From Ctenosaura bakeri (taxonomy: Eukaryota > Chordata > Lepidosauria > Squamata > Iguanidae): DNA of 64,000 nucleotides. The stretch spans positions 124,001-188,000 of the forward strand of contig CAOLHI010001254.1 in NCBI GenBank assembly GCA_948474755.1, given 5' to 3'. Each line of letters starts with the position of its first letter. The stretch's first letter is position 1. Under the pieces are notes generated by a model. The model had not been told where the DNA came from. It did no database searches and saw only the letters and a program-made list of their open reading frames with translations. This document shows positions 1 through 10,000 of the stretch, in pieces. A program made the translations under genes and the position numbers.

Positions 1-229
1 GAGATTCCACCTGAACCTCAGGAAGAACTTCCTGATGATCAGAGCTGTCCAACAGTGGAATCTGCTGCCTCAATGGAATGTGGTAGAGTCTCCTTCCTTG
101 GACGTTTTTAAGCAGAGGCTGGATGGCCATCTGTCGGGAGTGCTTTGAGGGTGTTCCTGCATGGCAGAAGGGGGTTGGACTGGATGGCCTCTGGGGTCTC
201 TTCCAACTTTGCTAGCTATATGAATCAAT
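1..229 (+). mobile_element. CR1 LINE 3' end, cut by window edge
   Basis: This is the terminal part of a CR1 retrotransposon, matching the end of the larger copy at 7843-9536 in the opposite orientation. The last reverse-transcriptase codons ([12 protein letters not shown]) are recognisable near the start, followed by the short CR1 3' tail ending in TCTTCCAACT. The 5' part lies outside the window. It sits in what would be the first intron of the minus-strand MRPS11 candidate. Confidence 0.85.
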
Positions 230-446
230 AGCCCTGCTAATCATTATGGAAACATTTGGCAGTACTGAGGAAGGCTACACCTGTTGAATTTCTACCTTCC
301 CCACAGTTTTAAACGCCCAAGGGCTCTGAAGGGCACCTCCTTCCAGGATCCCCACCAAGAGCTTCTAGAACTTGGCTTCCCTCTTCTTCCTTAAATTCCC
401 TCCCGACCAAGCCTAGCCTTCCCCACCCAGGCCTGAAGCCTCTTAC
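230..446. other. Presumed MRPS11 intron 1, no other feature
   Basis: Between the CR1 fragment and the splice donor of the minus-strand exon I see only GC-rich, promoter-proximal sequence without a further exon or repeat. Confidence 0.5.
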
Positions 447-499
447 CTCGAGGCGCCCGCAAGAAGCCCACGTCGGGCGGCCGCCAACACAGGAATCAT
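447..499 (-). CDS. MRPS11: Probable first coding exon of MRPS11 (partial)
   Basis: On the minus strand an ATG at 499-497 opens a 17-codon frame, [17 protein letters not shown], followed by two bases and a consensus splice donor (AG|GTAAGA, donor GT at 446-445). The peptide is rich in Ala, Leu and Arg without acidic residues, as in a mitochondrial targeting presequence. In mammals MRPS11 (small-subunit protein uS11m) lies head to head with MRPL46 and begins with a short presequence exon, so position, orientation, length and composition all agree. The rest of MRPS11 lies left of the window and no second exon is visible in 1-446. The assignment rests on synteny and presequence character; the exon is too short for a family match. 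A longer minus-strand frame covering this region (560-309) is a different frame and looks like chance GC-rich coding potential. Confidence 0.6.
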
Positions 500-593
500 G
501 GCCCTTCTCCGCCACCGTCTCGTCGGACTCCCCCTTCCCCAGGCTTCTCAAAGTTCTCAAGGCAGCATATCCTGAACGGCTGCGGAACTCTCT

Positions 594-601
594 TCTCGCG
601 A
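594..601. promoter_or_regulatory. TCTCGCGA promoter element
   Basis: TCTCGCGA at 594-601 matches most of the TCTCGCGAGA palindrome found in many bidirectional housekeeping promoters. It lies nearly 100 bp upstream of the minus-strand start and about 230 bp upstream of the MRPL46 start. Confidence 0.6.
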
Positions 602-632
602 TATCTCATACACGAGAGAGGAATAGCGGCAC

Positions 633-637
633 CCAAT
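633..637 (+). promoter_or_regulatory. CCAAT box (NF-Y type)
   Basis: ACCCAATAGG contains a CCAAT core 190-200 bp upstream of the MRPL46 start codon, a usual place for NF-Y binding in TATA-less promoters. Confidence 0.5.
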
Positions 638-737
638 AGGCAACCTTCGGCTTATATTAAATTCCACGCCTTCGACCGGATGAGCGTGTCAGTCTATCCT
701 TTCCAATCTCTACGCAAAGGATGTTCTTCACCCTTTG

Positions 738-743
738 CCGGAA
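738..743 (+). promoter_or_regulatory. ETS-type site CCGGAA
   Basis: GCCGGAAATG contains the CCGGAA core bound by GABPA and other ETS factors, which commonly control nuclear genes for mitochondrial proteins. It is about 90 bp before the MRPL46 start codon. Confidence 0.5.
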
Positions 744-810
744 ATGGGGGGGTGGGGCACCGCCTCCTTCGCCCTGCCTCTAAGGGCGGCTCGCCCTCGC
801 GCGGCGCCTT

Positions 811-828
811 ATGGGCCGGCGGGGCTAA
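811..828 (+). other. Five-codon upstream ORF ahead of MRPL46
   Basis: ATG at 811 opens a frame of five codons (MGRRG) and ends at TAA 826-828, one base before the MRPL46 ATG at 830. If transcription starts upstream of 811 this uORF could lower initiation or rely on re-initiation; with a start site in between it would be absent from the mRNA. The transcription start is not known from sequence. Confidence 0.4.
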
Positions 829-837
829 GATGGCGGC
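827..837 (+). promoter_or_regulatory. YY1 motif overlapping the MRPL46 start codon
   Basis: AAGATGGCGGC exactly fits the YY1 consensus and contains the start codon in a strong Kozak context (A at -3, G at +4). YY1 sites around the first codons are common in ribosomal and mitochondrial housekeeping genes. Confidence 0.7.
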
Positions 838-1030
838 GCCCTTCGGCTGGGCGCGCCTGTCCCGGGCTGCCAGGGAGCCGGCCTTCCGCGCTCGCTGCCG
901 GGGTCTTTCCTGCTCCTCGGCGGCCCGATCGAAGTGGAGGCTGTTCGGGGCGCTTTGCCTGCAGAGGCTGCCCCGGGTGACGCAGCCGATGAGCCCGCAG
1001 GAGGAGGAAATGGCGGACCTGGTGCAGCAG
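830..1030 (+). CDS. MRPL46: MRPL46 exon 1, coding part
   Basis: Encodes residues 1-67, from MAAPFGW through MADLVQQ, and contains the targeting presequence and the conserved [11 protein letters not shown] block. It ends in phase 0 with CAG|GTGAAG as donor. Confidence 0.93.
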
Positions 1031-4000
1031 GTGAAGGGAAAAGGGGAATGGCGGGCTCAGTGGGGGCGGGAGGGCCCTCCCCTTTTAGGAAATGGGTCTC
1101 CTCATTTGCATATATCAATTACTAGCCTATCTACCCGGCGTTGCCCTGGATTTTATGTTCTCATAGGTAATACTTGTTAGAAAGATTTGAGATCCTGTGT
1201 CTTGAATTCCCCAAACTGCCTCGTCCAGCACCTGTAACTTTCCCCCATATTCCCCAATCCAATCTGTATTCAGAGTTATTTAACATACAGAGGTTGGGTT
1301 GCTGAGGGAATACACTGACCTCCTCCCTGCTGCTAGGCCTCGTCTCCATAGCAGCCAGCCTGTTCTTTGGCTGAGAATTATAAAGGCCCCTCCCTAAACT
1401 GCAAACCCCAGGATTCCATAGACTCTTAGGCAGCTGATCATGTGAGGTTTGTTCCTGGCACAGACAAACTTTGACTTTTATATAGTAGGTAATTTTTACT
1501 CTAAGCAGCTTAATGCCACGTGCTTCTTTCTCTTTTCACGTTCGCAGCAGCCTTGTGAGGTGGGCCAGTCCGAAAGGCCTCAGTGGGGATTTGAATGCAG
1601 ATTTTGCAAGTCGTAGCCCAATGGTTGTACTGCTACAATACACTGGATATCATTTCTTTCCTTATAAGGCCCTAGCGTTTTTGGGTAGGGCTGGGAAAGG
1701 TTGTTGTGTGAAACATGTAGGGCCTTTCCACACTACCCTGTTATGGTGCCGTTATTCCACTTCCAACCTCCTGTGGAATTCTGGGGTTTGTAGTTTACTG
1801 AGGCCAAAGAGCTCTCGGGCTGAGAATTCTAAAGGCTCCTCCCTCAACTGCAAATCCCAGGATTCCATAGAAGGTTGAAAATAGAATAATAGCACTATAA
1901 CAGTGTAGTGAGGAAAGGGCTTTAATAGCACTGTACACACATGTAAGTTCTGATATGTCTGTGGGGTGAATTATTAGCCATGGCACAACAGAGATAATCT
2001 GCGGAAGGGGTGGGAGCATAGTTCTGCATATAGCAACACTTTGCATTGTATTTGCATATTGTGTAATGGCAACTTGTCACTGACATGTGTTATGCAGTGT
2101 TGCTATTCTGCATGCAGCTTGTGTAGGTCCAGCAAAGCATATCTCCAAATGTCAGAATTTACACTGCAGTGAGGGGAAATTTGACTAGCCTCTATTATGC
2201 AATGCTGGGTAGTTTGGCAATGGCCATAACTCAGAAGCTACTACAGGTTTGAAAGGCAAATGAATATCTGCTTCAGTTTCCGCTTTCTCAGAGTGTGTTT
2301 GCCTGAATCTCTGGTAGACAACGCCAGTCGAATGTATATTAGCCTTCCCACAAATTGATGCCCCCCGCATGTGCTTTGACTTAAAACCTCATCATTCTCA
2401 GCTAACATGGCCAGCAAACATAAGAAGAACCATGCTAGATGAGAGCAAAGACCTATCTACCCCAGTAGCTTTTTCCTATAGCAGTCAGCTATTTGCCTGT
2501 GAAAAGCCCACAGTTTGAACATGAATGCAGCATCACTCTCATACTCCTCAGAAGATTAAATGGGGAATGATGGAATTTGTAATGCAGAACTGAAGGGCAC
2601 CAAGCTAAATAGTTGAAGGCCACAGCTTTCCCAGCCCTGCATTATTTGATAATTTTATTCAAGAGTAGGGCCTGCGATGTTCTGCACACAGTGTGCATAC
2701 TCAATCACTGAGCTATGACAGAGGTATGCAGACTTCAGTTTTGTTAGGCCTCCCCACCCCTGCAGCTCCCAGAAATAATAAGGTCCACCAACTACAATAG
2801 AGGGTCTAGGGAGAGTGTGTGGGGGACACATGATTAAGTAAGTGGGTACTTAATCTATGCTCAGCCAAAGAATTTGTCCCTACTGGGGCTGAAGTTTCTT
2901 CTCTCTGAATTGCGCGTACTCTTATGTGAGGGATCAGAAAGCACCTTTTTATATGCTGCAGATCATTCAGCAATTTACCAATAGTTCTCTCTTTCTATCC
3001 ACTTCTGTGTTAAGGTCTCTCCTTTTGAATATATATGTCCCACCTTCTCATTAAATGCTCAAATCAACTCAGGAAAGTAAAAGCACAATAGAATACACAT
3101 TAGTGTTTCAGTAAATGAGTGCTGTTGTGGTGGTTAGAGTGCTGGACTAAGGGCAGTGTTTCTTAAGGGGACTGGCAGGTCTTTTCCCCCTGCAAGTACC
3201 AGGAACCAGTAGCTGTTTGTTTCTTTCCTGGGTACTCACCACAGACTAAAAGCTGATGGCTTGTGGACCATCACTGGTCCATGGACCAAGACTCTGGGTA
3301 GAACTGACTTAAGTTGATGTATCTTCCCCTCTTCTTAGGCTCATGAAACTTCATAGATGAGTCACCCAGTGTTTGTGAGTATAAGATGGAGAGGAAGATA
3401 GCCATGTTTTGAGATCGTTAGAGAAATATTGAATATAAATCTAGCTAATAATGAGGCAAGTCACACTCTCTTAGCCTCAGAGGAGGGCAAAGACAAACCT
3501 CCTCTGAAAAAAATTTCTAAAAAACCCCAACAACCCTCAAATCCATGATAGGGTTGTCATAAGTCAGAAACAACTTGAAGGCACACAACAAGAAATAGTA
3601 AATGATAAAACAGAAAGCAGTATATATTCAATTAAAAAAAAACCCCAAGGAGATTAAGAGAGCTACTTTGTGGGACAATGAGGTTTATTTATATTGCTTC
3701 AGAAGACTAACAAGGAAGGAGCAAGAGAGAGGAATTCCACTGCCTGAGCATGATAACTGAAAATGTAGTTTCTCATGTTTTGACAAACATGGTTCTGTTG
3801 CTGGTAGGAGACAAATTGGCCAGCCTGGCTGACACCATTAATAAATTTTCTCTCCTTGAATGGGCCTGATGTCCTTTTAAAGCTGTTTGAGCTTTTAACC
3901 ATCATACCTTGTAGTTGCAAATTTGGCAAATTCTGCATTATTTCTTAAACTGCTAGTGACATTGAATGACAAAATATCCATGAAAAATTTCCCACTGATG

Positions 4001-7000
4001 TTATTTTGCATTGGAACTTCCTCAATTTTAGGAATGTGATGTTACTAAAATTAAATAACATAATGAATAAAGTCAAATTGGAAAGTTGGGATAGATGCAA
4101 TACAAGGCCTAAATCAAAGCTGAATTAACATATTTCAGGTGAATGTTTGTACCATGTGCATATATTTATGTGGATAGCTCTTCGGGAATGTGGAAACGAA
4201 AATGTTAGATGCTTTCAGAATCTTTGTTACCCCTCTTCAAATCAAAATAATGGAAGGAAAATATCTGAATTTTTGTTGTTTAAAAACAAGTAAATTCAGA
4301 GTAGACATATCTGAACTGGAACTTGCTCATGCGGATTTTTTGTCTTAGGCAGTGCACAAATGGAGCTTTCAGGTTCTCAGCAAGTAGAAAACGTAGGTCT
4401 CTCATTTTAGATATCTGAAGGACTGGCTGGTTATTCAGTGGAAAAGAAAAGATGCTCTGAAAACAAGACACCAGCTGAGCCAAATTAAGCCCTCATGAGT
4501 TGAGTGACTGAAGAGGGTGATGGGATGAAAGACAGAAATTACATGAGGCTGGTTCAGGGCTCCCAAGGGGCTGGTAATTTCTGTTGTCTGTATTTCCATA
4601 TGGTTCAAACAGCTGGCAGCCTCTGTTAGTGTGAAAGGAGAAATACAATACAGGGCTGAGTTTCCAGAAACCATGCTGGTCTGGAATTACTTTCATCATA
4701 GCAGAAACCTCGGTTTAGGGGGATACAAATCAAAATTGGCAGTTTGATGGGGGAAAGGGATGAAGATTTGGGAACTGACAGTTCTGAGGAGGCTATGTTT
4801 ATGTTAGAGTACTTTGCTGATAGTGAGAGAATCTTGAATGCAATGGAACTCTGACTTCAGCATAAGAAATACACTATTAAAGATGTTGAGTTATCCCAAA
4901 GCTGTGACCAAAGGCAGTTTTCAGGATTAAAAACAAATACCGATGAGAATGAACAGAAAAATTTAACTTGTAAAACATGCTTAAACATGTAATAGTATTA
5001 AAACATCATTGTGTTACAAAAGAATTTACATTCAAAATAAAATAAAAATACAATCCATTAAATGCCCTCTTTTCATTGCAAAAAGCGTGCCTGAAGAACA
5101 TGGCCTTTGCCTACTGCCAGAAAGGTGACACAGAGGAGGTATTTTACATACTGTAGCAAAATCACGATCTTTTGGATTTCCGCAGCTCTTAAGAGCAATA
5201 GAGTATCTGAGAAGGTTCCTTCCAGAAGCCCGCTGGTTGGGCTCTAGATCTGACATCTTGTTTTTGCTGTCTAGATTGAGGTGGAGAAAAGCCTGTATTC
5301 AGACCATGAGATCCGCTGTTTGGCGGAGCAACAGCGTCTGCAGAGAAGGAAAGACAAGAATGATGAGGATGAAGATGACACTGGGAAGGAGATTGTGCTG
5401 GCCCAAGATCTAGAAGATATGTGGGAACAGAAATTCCGAAAGTTTAACCCTGCCCCACGTGTAACAGGTTTGAGTCCATGTTTGTGCAGCTTGCCTTGTT
5501 GGGATGTTGTTGGGTATGAACTGATTTAATTCTGACCTGGCAGAAGTAGAACATAGAGCGGTGTGCTGGGAAGGAAACTACTTTTATTGAATCTTTAGTT
5601 TTCTGTAAAAGAAGCTGGATGTGTTTGAAGGCAAGCAGAATTTTACCTGTCAGAATAGGAGAAAGTAACATGATTCTCCAAGAATAGCAAAACATGCTGT
5701 TGAGTATGTGTGTGTGTGCACATATCCAAGACTAGATGGCCTTTCTGGAGCTTTCCAGCTCTGTGATTCTATTAATCCTATTACTTAATTGCACCTAAAG
5801 TAGTCCCATTGAATTGGTTCTTGAATATTAAGTCAACACATAGGTAAATCGTATTGTTGCAATAGATATACCTCAGTTGGAACTAGCAATTGGATTGAGG
5901 CCATGCACTGCAAAGAGTGCTGTATTGGTTCAGGTCCTAAAATAAAAATTTCTTTTTATTTGGCCCAGTACTGCAAATAAGTTCGCAGGAAATAATCACA
6001 TGTTGATAAGGACAATAATATGGATATTAATAGCCCTTCTGTTCATGTAAACTGAATAACTTTTTCTGGGCTAAAAGAACCAACTTTGGTATAATTTCTC
6101 CATTTATTCAACTGGAGGTAATTTCTGTTCACCAGAGACTACCAGATGGGTAGCCACTTATAGTTCTAATTAAATGTTTGAGTGTTATTTCCCATACAAT
6201 CTAAAAACTCACATTTCAACTCTCCAGTTGCCATAACTGGTATTAAATCATGCTAAATCCAAGTATTTTGGCTTAATGATTCATAAATTGAGTTGGAGAC
6301 TTCTCAAAGAGAAAAGTTTATTTTTAGAGGCATATGTGGCCAAAAGGTCATGCAATTTAGAATTTTACAGTGCCTGGGAGCTTTTTCCCTCCCACTGTCA
6401 GAACACTGCTGTCAGAAAGTCAAATTTAATAAGTTGCTATGTAGAAATTAGACACTGAACAATTCAAATGACCTTTTAGAAAAGAGAACACACAATTTTG
6501 CCAGTCTCCTAAAGGTGCAAAGGATGATATATTCATTCAGACAGTACCTAGCTAGCATGTTGTCTAGGCAACCAGTGCCCAACTTTGCTTCTTGGTATGG
6601 CTCCAGCTGGCTCTTTTGTAAAGATGTCTGGGAACCACATCTGGATTTGTTCTTCTGTGGCTGGCTTGACATCTGTGACTCTGGCATTCTCTCCTTGTTA
6701 GATGCTGACAAAAACAACGATCGGACATCTTTGAGCAGGAAACTGGACCATAGCCTGCTACTTCTGGTTAAGCAAAAGCTTGGTAACCAAGAGATCTGGC
6801 TCTTACCCCAAACAGAGTGGAAAGATGGGGAGACACTGCGAGACACAGCAGAACGGGTCTTTCTTAACCTCTCAGGTAAGCAACATACATGTGTGGGGTT
6901 GGTTTGGTGGATGAGTATGAACTATTCTTCATCAGTTTTTCCTTATGTTTCTGTTTTTCTCTCTTGTCTGTTATTAGATTGTAAATTATCTCAGCAAAGG

Positions 7001-10000
7001 AAGTGTCATATCATTGTCTGTAAAGTATATCCACACTGGTGATGTTACATAAACATAATCAGAATAACCACTTCCGTATTTGTTTGCGATCACTGCATTG
7101 TGCTTGCTCACAGTGCAAGTACATTATTTTAAGTTTTATGTACCTATTTGTGGGTGTGTAAGCCAGTCTGACTTTAATTCAAGGAAAGCTGTATTTTAAT
7201 ATACATATAGTGAACCTAAGACTTGCAGGCTTCAACTTATGTATTTAATCAGCACCTCACACCTTTAAATTTTATATTACACAACACTTTGTTTTCTATC
7301 TTTGCACCTTGTGAAAGCTTCTTTATTCTTTTGATAGCTGGCCTCTGAAAATATAACACTTTCTTTTTTTCTTAAATCAATAGAACATACCTTGCTTTCA
7401 GAATGGAAACTGAGTGGTCTTTTCTTTGGAGATTGTTTAGTGAAAATGTTAAACAAATGTCTTGTAGCTTTTGGCATTTGAGAGCAAATGGTTAGTGTCT
7501 GCCTACTCAAATGTTCTGTCCTCTACCTGATTTATGGGATCAATTTTTTACTGAGTGAGAACTGGTATGGCTAGTGACATAAGAAACTCACTTGTGAATC
7601 AGGAAGTCCTTTACTCAAATCTTGCCTCTGCCATAAGCGTTGCTGCTGTTGTTGTTGTGGCAGCGGTAGTGTGCCTTCAAGTAGTTTCCAATGTATAGTG
7701 ACTGAAGGTGAACCTATCATGCGGTTCTCTGGGGGCTGAGAGTGCATGATGCACCCAAGATTACCCAGTGGGTTTCCATGATTGAGTGGTTAATCAAACC
7801 TTGATCTCCAGGGTCATCATCCAGTGCTGACACCACTATGTTAGAATCATAGAATCATAGAAATGTAGAGTTGGAAGAGACCACACGGGCCATCCAGTCC
7901 AACTCCCTGTCATGCAGGAACACCCTCAAAGCACTCCCGACAGACGGCCATCAAGCCTCTGCTTAAAAACCTCCAAGGTAGGAGACTCCACTACTCTCCG
8001 AGGCAGCAGATTCCACTGCCGGACAGCCCTGACTGTCAGGAAGTTCTTCCTGAGGTTCAGGTGGAATCTCCTTTCCTGCAGCTTGAATCCATTGCTCCTT
8101 GTCCTGGTTTCTGGAGCAGCAGAAAACAAGCCCCCTCCTTCCTCTACGTGGCATCCCTTCAAATATTTAAACATGGCTATCATGTCCCCTCTTAACCTCC
8201 TTTTCTGCAGACTAAACATACCCAGCTCTCTCAGTCTATCCTCATAGGGCATGTTTTCCAGGCCTCTCACCATTTTGGTCACCCTCCTCTGGACTTGCTC
8301 CAGCTTGTCAATATCCTTCTTGAATTGGGGTGCCCAGAACTGGACACAGTATTCAAGATGGGGTCTAACCAAAGCAGAGTAGAGTGGTACCAGTACCTCC
8401 CTCGATCTAGACACCATACTCCTGTTGATGCAGCCGAGAATTGCATTGGCTTTCTTGGCTGCCGCATCACACTGCTGACTCATGTTCAGCTTGTGGTCTA
8501 TGAAGACTCCTAGATCCCTTTCACACGTACTGCTATCCAGCCACGTGTCCCCCATCCTATATTTCTGTATTCCATTATTTCTGCCTAAGTGTAGGACCTT
8601 ACATTTCTCTCTGTTGAATTTCATTTTGTTCGCCCTGGCCCAGCTCTCCAATCTATCCAGGTCATTTTGAATTTTGATCTTGTCCTCTGGCATATTAGCA
8701 ACCCCTCCCAATTTGGTGTCATCTGCAAATTTGATGAGCATGCCCTCTATTCCTTCATCTAAGTCATTGATAAAAATATTGTACAGCACTGGGCCCAGGA
8801 CAGAACCTTGTGGCACCCCACTAGTCACTTCTCTCCAGGATGAAAAGCAGCCATCCGTGATCACCCTTTGGGTTCGGTCGGTCAACCAATTACATATCCA
8901 ATTAACAGTAGCCCTGTCTAGCCCACATTTTACTAGCTTCGATGCAAGAATGTCATGGGGAACTTTGTCAAAGGCCTTACTGAAATCGAGATATGCTACA
9001 TCCACAGCATTCCCTTCATCTATCAAGCTAGTAACTCTATCATAAAAAGAGATCAGATTAGTCTGGCATGACTTATTTTTGAGAAATCCATGTTGACTTC
9101 TCGTGATTATTGCATTGTTTTCTAAATGATTAGAAACTGAACGCTTAATGATCTGCTCCAGGATCTTTCCGGGTACCGATGTCAGGCTGACTGGGCGATA
9201 ATTATTTGGGTCCTCTTTTTTTCCCTTCTTGAAGATGGGGATAACATTTGCTCTCTTCCAATCTGCTGGAACTTCTCCTGTCCTCCAAGATTTCTCAAAA
9301 ATTATAGCAAGCGGTTCCGAAATGACCTCTGCCAGCTCTTTTAATATCCTAGGATGCAATTCATCTGGCCCTGGAGACTTGAATTCATCCAATGCGGCCA
9401 GGTATTCCTGTACCACCTCTCTACTTATTAAGTGCCTCATTAGCTGTCCATAAACTTTGTAAGAGGCCTTATACAAGCTGTTATTTACAGCCTCAGTGAC
9501 TCCTCTCCAGGGTGGATGTAAGGTAGTGTTATCATCTTAATGCCCTTGTGTTAGACATGCACACAAGGTTTTATAAATGCACTTGTCAGTGGCAAGCGCT
9601 GCATCACAAAAATGGCTTTCTCTTTCCTGAAGGATTTTTTTTTAAATGAGTGTGGCAGTGAACTTGAGAAAAGAAAGTATGAAGGCAAAGAAGAAAGACC
9701 ATCCTTCCTTTGTTTCTATAGTACATGAAGAATGCAGAAGAGCAAAAGGGTGATTCTTTTCCCTTTCTGCTGGGTTTCTGCTGTTTGCAGCTTCTGCCCA
9801 GCAGGTTGCTGGGAAGAAAGGATACTACTATCTTCAGTGAATTGGGGCAAGGAAGGAATCAGTGACAATCACAAATAATGGCCCTGTTTTCACAGAATGG
9901 TAACCCATACAAAATGGGTAGCCCTTTCACTCCTATTTTGTTTGTTGTTTGTTTGTTCATTAAGGAAAACAAAAGAAACCCACATTATATCCAAATTCAG

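Larger units (their letters stand above)
500..829. promoter_or_regulatory. Bidirectional promoter MRPS11/MRPL46
   Basis: Only 330 bp separate the two divergent start codons. The stretch holds a TCTCGCGA box (594-601), a CCAAT box (633-637), an ETS-type CCGGAA core (738-743), GC-box-like sequence around 781-800, and a YY1 motif at its right edge. No convincing TATA box sits at a usual spacing. This is the typical layout of TATA-less CpG-rich housekeeping promoters that drive pairs of mitochondrial protein genes. Motifs are read from the sequence; the shared regulation is inferred. Confidence 0.75.

Noticed and set aside
309..560. 83-codon minus-strand open frame
   Set aside because: It crosses the likely splice donor at 446-445 in another frame than the presequence-like peptide, and its composition is just GC-rich.
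680..829. In-frame upstream extension of the MRPL46 reading frame (ATG at 680)
   Set aside because: The extension has no family similarity, lies in promoter sequence and would bury the presequence. The ATG at 830 has a strong Kozak context and matches where the protein starts in other vertebrates.
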